64,000 bases of DNA. It comes from Flavobacteriales bacterium. GTDB lineage: Bacteria > Bacteroidota > Bacteroidia > Flavobacteriales > UBA7430. The DNA is taken from positions 1-64,000 of the forward strand of contig PAMD01000006.1 of NCBI GenBank assembly GCA_002707145.1. The letters run 5' to 3'. The position numbers and the translations under genes were made by a program. The notes beneath the pieces are model-generated. The model had not been told where the DNA came from. It made no database searches and saw only the letters and a program-made list of their open reading frames with translations. The first letter of the stretch is position 1. Each line of letters begins with the position of its first letter. Shown here piece by piece: positions 20,601 to 29,101 of this stretch.

Positions 20601-21929
20601 AATAGTATATTGATACGCGACACCCAAAACCTCGTCAGAGTTCAAAGCCTGATTTAGTGAAATAAATCCTAATCTAGGATCAAAACTATACTCAGAACTG
20701 GTTAATTTCTTCGCATTTTCAATTTTCTCAAAGTCTACAGATTGTTCGAATCCTCCACTATTTAATAAAGTAGTTACTTGGCTTACATTTCTAATAGTGG
20801 GGAAATCTAAAATTAGATTACTTGGAGTCAAACTATTATTTTCATTATCTGGATTAAGTCCATTATTGGTACCCAAAGAAACTTGAGAATTATAAACTTG
20901 ATTGATATTTTCTCCTAAATCCTGAAAAGCCAAAATATTTCGCACATTTTGTGTAACACCCGTCTTGTTAGTAACCCAAACCTCAATATTTGTAATTGTA
21001 ATATTTGAACTAACAATCGGCATATTTGCTAAAGAATTATCGTAATTGTCATAAAAATATTGTCCCAAAAAAAAGTGTTTATTGGCTTCGTAAGAATCAG
21101 CAAAAACTTCAAAAGTAGAAGTCTGAGCTCCCCCATCTACCCGAATTGTACTAGTCTCAGATTTTTGTTCGGAAAACACCGCAGTTAGTGTTGTTTTCCC
21201 AAATTGAAACTGAGTTTTCATTCCAAAAAGACTTTGGGTTCCGGAAATAAGTGAGCCACTAAGAGGCAAACTCACATTCCCCAGCTCGATCTTTTTGATA
21301 ATTTCATCCTCATCACCTGAATATTCTAATTTCATTTGATTTTCAAAATCAAACTGACTTTTTGTATCGTAATTAGTTCGCAAAGAAAGTTTAGTTCCTA
21401 TCTTACCAATCACATTCATTTGAATACTTTGATCAAAATTAAAACTTGCGTTATTCTGTTGATTTTCCGTTAAATTGGGGTTTTTAGTTTTATCTACATT
21501 TCCAGCAAAGGTAAGTTCGGCAGCACCTTGGGGGCGAATATCTATTGTATTGCCTCCAAATATTCTACTGAAAGACTCTCCTCCAATCTGAAGCATAGGC
21601 TTTGTTCCTGCTACACCTTGATTAAGTAAATTCGATTGTACTTTTTGACGCCAATAGTTCTGAACTTGTTGATTAAACAACCAAGTTTTATATGACGACT
21701 CACTCATGAACCTGGGTCGATCTACAGAGAAGGATCCTATATTGTTTTGAAATCTAAATTCTCCGATTTCTGTATTGTATTCGATGGATTCTTCGAAATT
21801 GTCAGGCAGACCAAAAAGCATTTGTGGATAGGGCAAAGAAAGACTATCGTCTTGCCCTTTCACGCTGAACGTAAAACAAAGAAAAACCACAAAAGTAAAA
21901 CATATTCTTACGGCAGTACTATAATGCAT
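14646..21929 (-). CDS. sprA: T9SS outer membrane translocon / gliding protein SprA
   Basis: 2427 aa, in the size range of SprA, the giant 36-strand outer membrane barrel through which T9SS cargo leaves the cell. Signal peptide MHYSTAVRICFTFVVFLCFTFSVKG, then the conserved N-terminal region (FNQQVQNYWRQKVQSNLL; GGNTIDIRPQGAAELTFAGN) and many amphipathic strand repeats to a C-terminal strand ending LRFSFGS. Two Lys/Arg/Ser/Glu-rich insertions lie near residues 1613-1650 and 1906-1956. The ATG at 21929 begins 3 bases after the ruvA stop, so ruvA and sprA are probably co-transcribed. Known partners PorV, PPI and Plug are not in the window. Cargo genes follow immediately downstream. Confidence 0.97.
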   Translation of the reverse strand: MHYSTAVRICFTFVVFLCFTFSVKGQDDSLSLPYPQMLFGLPDNFEESIEYNTEIGEFRFQNNIGSFSVDRPRFMSESSYKTWLFNQQVQNYWRQKVQSNLLNQGVAGTKPMLQIGGESFSRIFGGNTIDIRPQGAAELTFAGNVDKTKNPNLTENQQNNASFNFDQSIQMNVIGKIGTKLSLRTNYDTKSQFDFENQMKLEYSGDEDEIIKKIELGNVSLPLSGSLISGTQSLFGMKTQFQFGKTTLTAVFSEQKSETSTIRVDGGAQTSTFEVFADSYEANKHFFLGQYFYDNYDNSLANMPIVSSNITITNIEVWVTNKTGVTQNVRNILAFQDLGENINQVYNSQVSLGTNNGLNPDNENNSLTPSNLILDFPTIRNVSQVTTLLNSGGFEQSVDFEKIENAKKLTSSEYSFDPRLGFISLNQALNSDEVLGVAYQYTINGEVFQVGELSMDISSPDVLVLKLLKSTTINVDLPMWNLLMKNVYSLGAYQVNKEDFDLQILYQDDESGTPLPYIPEQGMSGELLIQTMNLDNLNQNNDPGANGVFDFIPNLTIKTSNGRIYLPAKEPFGSYLRSKFIEAGLSNTLADQYVFEALYDSTQTAASQLSELNKFILKGQYKSSSGSDIPLNAMSIPEGSVTVTMGGTPLEELVHYTVDYNLGRVKIIDEGILSSGQQIEVKLENNSGYTWMTKRYLGLHADYKYSDDLIFGATLLNLSENSQSPKINMGDEPISNTIWGFNGSYKTNAPLITKLIDKLPLIETKEKSNIVLTGEFAQFIPGHPKSINVDETGTAYIDDFENSQSPIDLRTALAWNLASVPQDEALFPEASLTNDLRYGYNRALMSWYTINSDLQRETAYSPNHLSDEDREAPYVREISINEIFPDKDILQGQPRRLRTFDLAFYPSERGPYNFDVEGEAGISFGTNQEGDLNNPSSRWGGVVREIDNNNFEAANIEFLEFWMMDPFIENPNAPGGDFYINLGNISEDILRDSRKSYENGLPIDGSEENVDTTAWGRVPSVQGLVNAFSSGNNAREIQDVGIDGMDDNLERIFVSLVGGETQSYLEKMSAFHGESSNAYSKAFIDPASDNYHFYYGDDYNSEEKGILERYKKFNGLERNSPIDNDSQSAYSQLPDVEDINNDYTLSETESYFQYQISMRPQDLQNVGSNYITSVIESAGPNNDTRWIQFKVPIRSFDSKIGSIPDFKSIRFMRLFMKGFENPTVLRFATLDMVRGEWRKYLNSLVDPGMPIENEQTMFDISVVNLEENGRRDPINYVLPPGIEREQILGSTNIQQQNEQSISFKVCDLENGDARGAFKNVTMDMRTYNKIKLFVHAEEISPTEPLLDNDLSMFIRVGTDYNSNYYEYEIPLKVTPWGSSARSEVWPEENEVEIDFDLLKEAKAARNNQIRNGNVEVSFTDPFSYQVPNENRRISIIGNPNLGNVRTIMLGVRNPLLDPVFNPLDDDLPKCAELWINELRLTDFDERGGYAAKAQLKTRLADLGSITLAGNMSTVGFGSLEQSVTERSKEETRQYNFTSNVELGKLFPENANVKIPVFVGISETVLTPQFNPLDPDVELQAILADEDLSQGSRDTLKNVIQNYTLRRSINFTNVRKERSTGGNKKNTRESRSVKGGNQKGLSSSGRGGRGGVKSKLYDIENISLSYSYNEVFNRNINTEFSRMVEHNGGLGYNYNNSPKNHKPFSKIKFIKKSKYLRLIKDFNFYLLPKTISMRTDFNKSYSETKMRNIAGLNTTQAINIIEPDTMFNKLFNLTQNYNLKFDLTKSLKLNFSSNTRSIVDEPEGKIDTQQERDAIRDSILSFGRPTMYHHQFDVRYSLPINKFPLTDWISLTINYDGTYDWNAGSRALINDSINLGNTIQNSNKKRINGQLNMKTLYNKVPFFKKLNSPSSKGQVRKSGPKSRQSSKSDSKAKNPKIEQNSKDQKKQSENEDEEKEKMNVLVKAIEHGSRMLLSVKNITLSYDETNGTMIPGFLPQSGFMGFEERFDVSSAPGWRFLLGDQFNMRPLLVDNNWITSDTLLNQQYTTQFTSRLNFRSTLEPIRKLRIQLTAQRTENKNKSETYRNMAGLESPIFESLNQNESGSFTMSFLAIRTSFRPMNLNSSETFDDFRNMRSEISRYMANMYGLDVDPLSTYQYGLGPSSQEVLIPAFMAAYSGKSASAQTLNKFPAIPMPNWTVKYDGLIDIPWVKKRFKTITISHGYSATYSVNSFQTNLFYGALNTPRSGTIESNPENFDTNGNYLTEYQMQTVNISEQFNPLIKLDVTLNNSLTTRMEFSKDRQVSLSLNNNQIQEQSGKSFTLGIGYRLTDFEINLSTARGNKTFSSNLDLNMDVSVRKTASAIRSLEENTHQPVSGSTDVSIKTSADYVLSERINIQLFYDRIVKKYEVANSFDTVNSSFGIKLRFSFGS

Positions 21930-21932
21930 TGA

Positions 21933-22514
21933 CTACAACTTCTTTAATGCCTGCTTAACAAGCTCTTCCACTTCCATAGTAGGGCTGTTTTCTAAAAGGT
22001 TGTCCACCAATTTGTGCACAGACTTGGAGGGAAAACCCAAGACCTCTAGTGCAGATAACGCCTCCTCGCGGTTTCTATTGCCTGATTTGAGAGTTATTTG
22101 TATATCATCAAATGCCTTGAGCATTTTATCTTTTAAATCAAGAATAATTCGCTGTGCTGTCTTAGCACCAATTCCTTTTACAGACTGAATCAAAGCAACA
22201 TCTTCTTGTACAATAGCATCTCTTATTTCTTCGGATTTCATTGAAGACAAAATTACTCGAGCTGTCGAAGCCCCTACTCCAGAAACAGAAATCAGCATTC
22301 CAAAAACTTTTCTTTCCAATTTTGTACTGAAGCCATAAAGGGTGTTGGAATCTTCTTTAATCACTAAATGAGAAAACAATTTACATGATTCTGAGTCTCC
22401 CAATTCAGAATAAGTATTTAATGAAATATGAAGAATATAGCCTACTCCGTTGCAATCGATAACCGCATAAGCTGGATTTAGCTCCACTAATCGGCCTTGA
22501 ATATGTGTGATCAT
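21933..22514 (-). CDS. ruvA: Holliday junction branch migration protein RuvA
   Basis: 193 aa. RuvA binds four-way DNA junctions and recruits the RuvB motor. Domain I is an OB fold ([20 protein letters not shown]...GVGYILHIS). Domain II has two helix-hairpin-helix motifs (VSGVGASTARVIL, VKGIGAKTAQRIILDLKDKM). Domain III (EEALSALEVLGF...VEELVKQALKKL) contacts RuvB. Its start overlaps the maeB stop as ATGA and sprA begins 3 bases after it, so it is the middle gene of a maeB-ruvA-sprA operon. ruvB and ruvC are not in the window. Confidence 0.97.
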   Translation of the reverse strand: MITHIQGRLVELNPAYAVIDCNGVGYILHISLNTYSELGDSESCKLFSHLVIKEDSNTLYGFSTKLERKVFGMLISVSGVGASTARVILSSMKSEEIRDAIVQEDVALIQSVKGIGAKTAQRIILDLKDKMLKAFDDIQITLKSGNRNREEALSALEVLGFPSKSVHKLVDNLLENSPTMEVEELVKQALKKL

Positions 22515-24787
22515 TTTTTGACATTTTTAGTATGTGCATCAGCAACAGCTAAGGTCGACATATTTATAATTTCTTTAACACTAGCTCCTAATTGAAGAAT
22601 ATGTATAGTCTTTTTTAACCCAATTAAAATCGGTCCTATGGTTTCAAAACCAGCTAATTCTTGAAGTAATTTATAAGAAATATTTCCTGATTCTAAATTG
22701 GGAAAGATCACAACATTGACTTGATTGTGTTTTAATCTTGAAAAAGGGAATTTCTCAGAAAGAGAATCTTTATTGACTGCAAAATTTGCCTGAACTTCTC
22801 CATCCACAATCAAATCAGGTCTTCTTCGGTGAAGAATATCTGTGGCTTGTTTTACTTTTTTAGAGTGAGCATCATTAGTAGAACCAAAATTAGAATATGA
22901 GAGCAGGGCAAGGATGGGTTTAATTCCCATTCGAAGAACTGCGTCAGCAGTAAGTTCTGCAATATCTGCTAATTCATCAGCATTTGGATTTATATTGATG
23001 GTAGTGTCTGCAAAAAACATAGGACCATTGCTAGTCATAATAACAAACAAACCGGCAACTTTAGAAATCCCCTTAGCAGTTCCCACAATTTGAAGTGCTG
23101 GACGAATAGTCTCGGGATAATTCCTGGAAAAACCTGAAATCATAGCATCAGCATCGCCAAGCTCCACCATCATTGCACCAAAATAGTTGCGTTCACGCAT
23201 TTTACGTCGAGCTTCATATTGCGTGTATCCATCTCTAGATCTTTTCTCCCAGAGTACATCTCCGTAAAGATTAATTTTTTCGACCATTTCATCTAATTTG
23301 GGATCGATAATTTCTACACCATCAAAATCAAAACCATTTTCCCTAATAAGCATTTGAATCTTATCAATTCGACCAAGAAGAACAGGTATTCCAATCATCT
23401 CATCTTTAATAATCTGAGCAGCTTTTAGTACATTATAGTGATCAGCTTCAGAAAATACAATTCGCTTAGGATTTCTCTTGGCTCGGGTGGTTACATTTCT
23501 CAAAAACTTATTATCTCGTCCAATGCGCTTCATCAAAGAAACCTTATATGCTTCCCAATCGTCAATTTTAATCTTCGAAACACCGGACTCTATGGCTGCT
23601 TTAGCTACAGCTGGAGCCACTTTAGAAATCAGGCGTGGATCGTTGGGCTTTGGAATAATATAATCCGGACCAAAAGTGATATTGGTATCTCCGTAGGTGA
23701 TATTCACATCTTCAGGAACTAGTTCTTTTGTTAATTCGGCAATTGCCTTGACAGCTGCAATCTTCATTTCCTCATTAATCTGAGTCGCACGAACATCAAG
23801 TGCTCCTCTAAAAATATAAGGAAAACCAAGTACATTATTGACTTGATTCGGGTAGTCTGATCGGCCAGTGGCAAAAATAATATCTTTGCGAGCAGCCATG
23901 GCTTTAGCATAAGAAATTTCTGGCACTGGGTTAGCCATAGCAAAGACAATTGGTTGATCCGCCATTTTCTTTAACATGTCCACGCTCATAACGTTTCCTT
24001 TTGATAAGCCCACAAATACATTTGCGTTAAAAAGTGCATCAGCTAAATTATTAAGATCTCTGTGGGTAGAAAATTCTTTTTTAATCCCTGTTAAATTCTG
24101 TCTATCCGCTCTAATCACTCCACGACTGTCACACATCACAATATTTTCTGGACGAACTCCCAAGCTCACATATAGCTTGGCACACGAAATAGCGGCAGCT
24201 CCTGCCCCATTGAAGACTACTTGAACTTTTTCGATATCTTTTTCTATGATTTCTAGTGCATTTAAGAGTGCTGCACCAGAAATTATAGCCGTGCCATGTT
24301 GGTCATCGTGCATAATAGGAATATTCAATTCCTCCTTTAAACGTCGTTCAATCTCAAAACACTCTGGAGCTTTTATATCCTCAAGATTAATCCCACCAAA
24401 GGTAGGGGAGATAGCTTTAACCGTGGCAACAAAAGCATCGACATCAGTAGCATCTACCTCAATATCGAAGACATCAATATCTGCATAAATCTTAAATAAA
24501 AGCCCTTTACCTTCCATGACAGGCTTGGAGGCCTCAGGACCAATATCTCCTAGACCTAATACAGCACTTCCATTGGAAATTACAGCCACAAGATTTCCTT
24601 TTGCAGTATACTTGTAAATATCATCTGTATTTGCAGCAATCTTCAGACATGGCTCTGCCACACCTGGGGAGTAAGCCAAGGACAAATCTCTTTGTGAATT
24701 TGTACTTTTTGTAGGAACTACCTCAATTTTACCTGGTCGACCTTCAGAATGAAAATTTAAAGCCTCTTTTTTTCTAATCTTTTCCAT
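22511..24787 (-). CDS. maeB: NADP-type malic enzyme with phosphotransacetylase-like domain
   Basis: 758 aa, the long MaeB form. The N-terminal half decarboxylates malate to pyruvate: [13 protein letters not shown] carries the catalytic tyrosine, followed by [50 protein letters not shown] and the nucleotide-binding loop [14 protein letters not shown]. The C-terminal half (from about residue 430, [16 protein letters not shown]) resembles phosphotransacetylase and in studied MaeB proteins mediates acetyl-CoA control rather than acyl transfer. Cofactor preference for NADP rests on family assignment. First gene of the operon with ruvA and sprA, with a good promoter candidate 22 bases upstream. Confidence 0.95.
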   Translation of the reverse strand: MEKIRKKEALNFHSEGRPGKIEVVPTKSTNSQRDLSLAYSPGVAEPCLKIAANTDDIYKYTAKGNLVAVISNGSAVLGLGDIGPEASKPVMEGKGLLFKIYADIDVFDIEVDATDVDAFVATVKAISPTFGGINLEDIKAPECFEIERRLKEELNIPIMHDDQHGTAIISGAALLNALEIIEKDIEKVQVVFNGAGAAAISCAKLYVSLGVRPENIVMCDSRGVIRADRQNLTGIKKEFSTHRDLNNLADALFNANVFVGLSKGNVMSVDMLKKMADQPIVFAMANPVPEISYAKAMAARKDIIFATGRSDYPNQVNNVLGFPYIFRGALDVRATQINEEMKIAAVKAIAELTKELVPEDVNITYGDTNITFGPDYIIPKPNDPRLISKVAPAVAKAAIESGVSKIKIDDWEAYKVSLMKRIGRDNKFLRNVTTRAKRNPKRIVFSEADHYNVLKAAQIIKDEMIGIPVLLGRIDKIQMLIRENGFDFDGVEIIDPKLDEMVEKINLYGDVLWEKRSRDGYTQYEARRKMRERNYFGAMMVELGDADAMISGFSRNYPETIRPALQIVGTAKGISKVAGLFVIMTSNGPMFFADTTININPNADELADIAELTADAVLRMGIKPILALLSYSNFGSTNDAHSKKVKQATDILHRRRPDLIVDGEVQANFAVNKDSLSEKFPFSRLKHNQVNVVIFPNLESGNISYKLLQELAGFETIGPILIGLKKTIHILQLGASVKEIINMSTLAVADAHTKNVKK

Positions 24788-24809
24788 ATAATCAATTGCA
24801 TTTTACTGG

Positions 24810-24840
24810 CAAACATACGAAATGGAAATGGCAGGGTAAA
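24810..24840 (-). promoter_or_regulatory. Promoter candidate of maeB-ruvA-sprA
   Basis: Minus strand TTTA (24840-24837), exactly 19 nt, TATGTTTG (24817-24810). The -7 box is a full match and the -33 box matches three of four. It lies 22 nt before the maeB ATG and is the only such pattern noticed ahead of the three-gene unit. Confidence 0.55.
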
Positions 24841-24867
24841 AGTTCCAGATTGAAAATTAGGTATTAT

Positions 24868-26979
24868 TCAGGAGATATTACTCCAAGAAATTTTCTTGTG
24901 GTGAGCTCTTATGTACTCCTTAAAAATGGGTCTATTTTCTTCCTTTTTAATTTCTGGGTCTGAAGCAAGTAGTGCAAAAGCAATTTTTCTTGCATACTGA
25001 AGAATTTGTGCATCTTTTAACAAATCTCCTAATTTAAGTTCTAAAAGACCACTTTGTCGAGTTCCCATCATATCTCCTGGGCCTCTAAGTTTAAGATCTG
25101 CATCAGCAATTTCAAAACCATTTTGAGTCCTTACTAGTGTCTTTAGCCGGATCTTTGCATCTGAACTCAACTTTTGCCCACTCATCAAAATACAATAAGA
25201 CTGTTCAGCACCTCTTCCAACACGACCTCTCAACTGATGCAATTGAGAAAGACCAAACCTCTCAGAGGACTCGATGACCATAACTGAAGCGTTTGGCACG
25301 TTTACTCCCACTTCAATAACTGTCGTAGCAACCATAATATTTGTTTCTCCTTTGACAAATCTAGCCATTTCAGATTCTTTATCATCGGATTTCATGCGAC
25401 CGTGAACTACTGAAACTTGATATGTTGGCTTTGGAAAATGTCTACAAACTCCTTCATATCCGTCCATTAGATCTTTATAATCTAAAGTCTTGCTCTCATC
25501 TATAAGAGGATATACAATATATACTTGTCTTCCTTTTTCAATTTCTTGCTTCAAAAAGTGAAACATTGACAAGCGATGCTTATCTGTTTTATGTAGGGTA
25601 GTAATGGGTTTTCTACCCGGAGGCAATTCGTCAATCACCGAAACATCTAAATCTCCATAAACGGTCATTGCAAGTGTTCTTGGAATGGGAGTGGCAGTCA
25701 TCACTAAAACATGGGGAGGTTTGAGGTTTTTACTCCACATTTTTGATCTTTGTGATACTCCAAAACGGTGCTGCTCATCGATAATAGCCAGTCCTAAATT
25801 TTGATAAAGTACCTTAGCCTCTAGAAGCGCATGAGTGCCTACTAATATATCTAACTCTCCTGATTCTAGAGCATCATGAATTTCTCTTCTCTGAGATGTT
25901 TTGGATGACCCTGTAAGCAATGCTATTTTCATACCCACCGCCTCCACCATTTGGTGTAAGCCATGATAATGCTGCGTAGCTAAAATTTCTGTAGGCGCCA
26001 TTAAGCAGGACTGAAAACCGTTATCTTTGGCTATTAGCATCGCCATGAGGGCAACAATAGTTTTTCCTGAACCAACATCTCCTTGAACTAGTCTATTCAT
26101 ATGCTTACCCGAAGCTAAATCCAGTCGAATCTCTTTAATAACCCGCTTCTGCGCTCTAGTCAATTCGAAAGGCAATTGCTCATTATAAAATTCATTAAAA
26201 TGCTTTCCAATATTCTTAAAGGGATAAGAAATCAAGGTCTTTTTTTTGTGAAGTTTCATCTTTAACATAGATAATTGAAGAAAAAAAAATTCTTCAAACT
26301 TCAGTCTTCGTTGGGCTTGAAACAAGTAATTTTCTGACTCAGGAAAATGTATATTCATGAGCGATTCTCTCTTTGACATAAGTTTGTATTCTTTTCTTAT
26401 GCTAGAGGACAAAGTCTCAGAAATAAAAGGACTTACTTGACTTAGTAATTCGTGAATTAACTTGGCAATACCTTTAGAGTCAAGAGACCTAGATCTTAAT
26501 TTTTCTGTGGAAGGATAAACGCCCTTCATGGCAGTAACCAAACTTGACTGATGGGATTCTAAAGTCTCTATTTCTGGATGAGAGATACTATATACTCCCA
26601 TGTAGAGGGTGGGTTTACCAAAGACAACAATATCTTTATTCAAATGGAGAGATTTCTTTATCCATGCTACTCCCTTAAACCAAACCAATTCCATGGAAGT
26701 AGTGTCATCCTCGAAAATAGCTTTTAATCTTTTTTTTCTTCCAGAACCCTCTTCATTGACGCGAGTAATTTTACCTATAATTTGGAGATCAGCAAAATCG
26801 TCTCTTAGCTCTGAAATTTTATGAAACTGGGTTTTGTCTATGTATCTATAGGGATACAATTCAATAAGATCTCTGTAACTGAATACTTGTAATTCTTTTT
26901 TTAAAAGATCGGCTCGCTGAGGGCCAACTCCTTTTAGGAATTCAATGGGAGTATCAAGCTTATGCGGATTCTGAGACAT
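24868..26979 (-). CDS. recG: ATP-dependent DNA helicase RecG
   Basis: 703 aa, full length. RecG remodels stalled replication forks and branched DNA. The N-terminal wedge/OB domain (about 55-150, with LQIIGKITRVNEEG) precedes helicase motifs: Walker A GDVGSGKT (300-307), motif II DEQH (401-404), TATPIPRTLAM, and the C-terminal motor with VATTVIEVGVNVPNASVMV and motif VI QLRGRVGRG. The C-terminal fork-binding TRG region is present (GDMMGTRQSGLLELKLGDL). Single gene with a textbook promoter, divergent from the acyl-CoA synthetase gene. Confidence 0.98.
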   Translation of the reverse strand: MSQNPHKLDTPIEFLKGVGPQRADLLKKELQVFSYRDLIELYPYRYIDKTQFHKISELRDDFADLQIIGKITRVNEEGSGRKKRLKAIFEDDTTSMELVWFKGVAWIKKSLHLNKDIVVFGKPTLYMGVYSISHPEIETLESHQSSLVTAMKGVYPSTEKLRSRSLDSKGIAKLIHELLSQVSPFISETLSSSIRKEYKLMSKRESLMNIHFPESENYLFQAQRRLKFEEFFFLQLSMLKMKLHKKKTLISYPFKNIGKHFNEFYNEQLPFELTRAQKRVIKEIRLDLASGKHMNRLVQGDVGSGKTIVALMAMLIAKDNGFQSCLMAPTEILATQHYHGLHQMVEAVGMKIALLTGSSKTSQRREIHDALESGELDILVGTHALLEAKVLYQNLGLAIIDEQHRFGVSQRSKMWSKNLKPPHVLVMTATPIPRTLAMTVYGDLDVSVIDELPPGRKPITTLHKTDKHRLSMFHFLKQEIEKGRQVYIVYPLIDESKTLDYKDLMDGYEGVCRHFPKPTYQVSVVHGRMKSDDKESEMARFVKGETNIMVATTVIEVGVNVPNASVMVIESSERFGLSQLHQLRGRVGRGAEQSYCILMSGQKLSSDAKIRLKTLVRTQNGFEIADADLKLRGPGDMMGTRQSGLLELKLGDLLKDAQILQYARKIAFALLASDPEIKKEENRPIFKEYIRAHHKKISWSNIS

Positions 26980-26992
26980 CTATAAATTTTAT

Positions 26993-27023
26993 CAAATGTA
27001 AGTTTTCAAAGCTACAGTTCAAA
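26993..27023 (-). promoter_or_regulatory. Promoter of recG
   Basis: Minus strand TTTG (27023-27020), 19 nt, TACATTTG (27000-26993): a full consensus match in both boxes with ideal spacing. The -7 box ends 13 nt before the recG ATG, so the leader would be short. Confidence 0.7.
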
Positions 27024-27057
27024 AAAAAACCAATTACTAAATTGCAAATAATTTTAT

Positions 27058-27065
27058 TAGATTTG
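27058..27065 (+). promoter_or_regulatory. -7 box upstream of the acyl-CoA synthetase gene
   Basis: Plus strand TAGATTTG, a perfect TAnnTTTG, 39 nt before the ATG at 27105. No convincing TTTG is found about 19 nt upstream (the nearest is ATTG with a 13-nt gap). Confidence 0.45.
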
Positions 27066-27104
27066 AAATATATTTATTAATCCTTGTAATATAATAATAT
27101 TGCT

Positions 27105-28874
27105 ATGAACCCGAAACCCACTCGAATTTTTGAATTGGCAGCATTCACAGAACAGAATTACAATAAACCTGATGTTATCGCCGGAAAAGAAAACGGTGTT
27201 TGGCGTACCTATTCTGCAAAAGAATATGTTTCTATGACTGATAATTTAGCTTATGGATTACTTAACATAGGTATGACTCGAGGCGATAAAATTTCTGTAG
27301 TCTCTGCAAATCGCCCAGAATGGAGCATCGCAGACATGGGAATTAATAAAATCGGAGCAATCAATGTTCCTATATACCCCAATGTAACTACCACTGACTA
27401 TGAATATATTTTAAATGATGCTCAAGTAAAGATATTAATTGTAGGATCACAAGAAATATTTGACAAAGTACACATGCTACTGGATAGAGTGGAATCACTT
27501 GAAGCTATTTATGGCTTTGATGAAATAGAGAATGCAAAAGACTGGCATGACATTATTGAGAATGGACTAGATAATCCCCAAGCATCAAAAATGAAAGCAA
27601 TTCAATTGGAAGTTAAGTCTTCAGATCTGTTTACTCTCATTTATACTTCTGGAACAACCGGAAATCCAAAAGGTGTAATGCTTTCTCATGATAATTTATT
27701 CTCACAATTTATCGGTTTAAAGGATGCCCTCCCCATTCAAGATACAGACAGAGCAATTAGTTTCCTCCCTCTATGTCATGTTTTTGAGCGAGTGGTGGAA
27801 TACTTTTACCTGTATCGTGGAACCTCTATTTATTACGCTGAAAGCATTGAACTGATTGGCGAAAATTTAAAGGAAATTCAGCCTAGTATAATGCCTACTG
27901 TGCCAAGACTTTTGGAGAAGGTTTACGATAAGATTGTTGGTAAAGGATCTGATCTTACTGGCATCAAAAAGACACTATTTTTCTGGGCACTTAATCTGGG
28001 CTTACGACATGAATTAGATGGTAAGAATGGATGGTTTTACGAAGTTCAATTAAAATTAGCTAATAAGCTAATCTTTAATAAATGGAGAGAAGCTGTTGGG
28101 GGAAATATGAAATTTATTTTCTCTGGTGCAGCTGCCCTTCAACCTCGATTAGCAAGAGTATTTACTGCAGCACAAATGCCTATTTTTGAGGGCTACGGAC
28201 TTTCTGAGACCTCTCCAGTAATCTCTGTAAACACTCCTGCTCCCGGTGGTAAATACTATGGAACAGTTGGGAAAATTATGGAAGGTGTTGAAGTTAAATT
28301 TGGAGATGACGGCGAAATATTTTGTAAGGGACATAATGTAATGATGGGCTATTACAATAAGCCAGAACTTACCTCTGAAGTATTAGATGATCAGGGGTGG
28401 TTTGCAACAGGTGATATTGGAACTTTAGTGGATGGTATGTATTTAAAAATTACCGATCGTAAAAAAGAAATCTTCAAAACCTCTGGGGGAAAATATATAG
28501 CTCCGCAGGTAATGGAAAATAAGTTCAAGGAGTCTCGTATCATAGAACAAATCATGATCTTGGGAGAGGGACAAAAAATGACAGCAGCCTTTGTTGTTCC
28601 TGACTTCACATCATTACAAGTATGGTGTAAAAATCACTCAATATCCTACAGCACGGATGCAGAAATGACAGAAAATCCTGAAATACTTAAAAAATATGAA
28701 AAAGAAATAGCGCATTATAATGAGCAATTTGCGCACTTTGAAAGAGTAAAGAAATTTGTACTCATGAAAGAGGTTTGGACTGTAGATGGAGGTGAATTAA
28801 CTGCCACACTTAAGTTAAAACGAAAACCAGTGCTAGATAAATATCAAAAAGAATTCAATGAAATTTATAGTTGA
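27105..28874 (+). CDS. Long-chain fatty acyl-CoA synthetase (AMP-forming)
   Basis: 589 aa, adenylate-forming superfamily. It activates free fatty acids with ATP and CoA, the first step before beta-oxidation or lipid synthesis. The P-loop-like motif A3 is YTSGTTGNPKG at 180-190, followed by SFLPLCHVFERV, the adenine-binding motif GYGLSETSPV, GDIGTL and the hinge TDRKKEIFKTSGGKYIAPQ, all typical of the FadD15/long-chain group. There is no signal peptide or clear transmembrane helix, so it is cytosolic or peripheral. It stands alone with its own terminator and is not part of the fad operon 2 kb downstream, though it would supply substrate to it. Confidence 0.94.
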   Translation: MNPKPTRIFELAAFTEQNYNKPDVIAGKENGVWRTYSAKEYVSMTDNLAYGLLNIGMTRGDKISVVSANRPEWSIADMGINKIGAINVPIYPNVTTTDYEYILNDAQVKILIVGSQEIFDKVHMLLDRVESLEAIYGFDEIENAKDWHDIIENGLDNPQASKMKAIQLEVKSSDLFTLIYTSGTTGNPKGVMLSHDNLFSQFIGLKDALPIQDTDRAISFLPLCHVFERVVEYFYLYRGTSIYYAESIELIGENLKEIQPSIMPTVPRLLEKVYDKIVGKGSDLTGIKKTLFFWALNLGLRHELDGKNGWFYEVQLKLANKLIFNKWREAVGGNMKFIFSGAAALQPRLARVFTAAQMPIFEGYGLSETSPVISVNTPAPGGKYYGTVGKIMEGVEVKFGDDGEIFCKGHNVMMGYYNKPELTSEVLDDQGWFATGDIGTLVDGMYLKITDRKKEIFKTSGGKYIAPQVMENKFKESRIIEQIMILGEGQKMTAAFVVPDFTSLQVWCKNHSISYSTDAEMTENPEILKKYEKEIAHYNEQFAHFERVKKFVLMKEVWTVDGGELTATLKLKRKPVLDKYQKEFNEIYS

Positions 28875-28918
28875 AGAAATATTATACGTTAAATCCCCAA
28901 GAATTTATCTTAAAACAT

Positions 28919-28941
28919 AAGCCATCCTAATCGGATGGCTT
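28919..28941 (+). terminator. Intrinsic terminator of the acyl-CoA synthetase gene
   Basis: A perfect 9-bp stem AAGCCATCC/GGATGGCTT with a 5-base loop, then GTG and ten T residues. It lies about 45 bases after the stop codon. Confidence 0.9.
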
Positions 28942-29101
28942 GTGTTTTTTTTTTGTAAAAAAAATATGCTCTCTAAATAAAATGCAGAATAATTAAAAAT
29001 TTCAAACTGTTTCCATAACTAATTGATGATTTTTTTACATGAAAAAAACATCCAGTCTATTTTTATGTAATGCGGAATTATATTCTCAACTTACATAGAT
29101 T

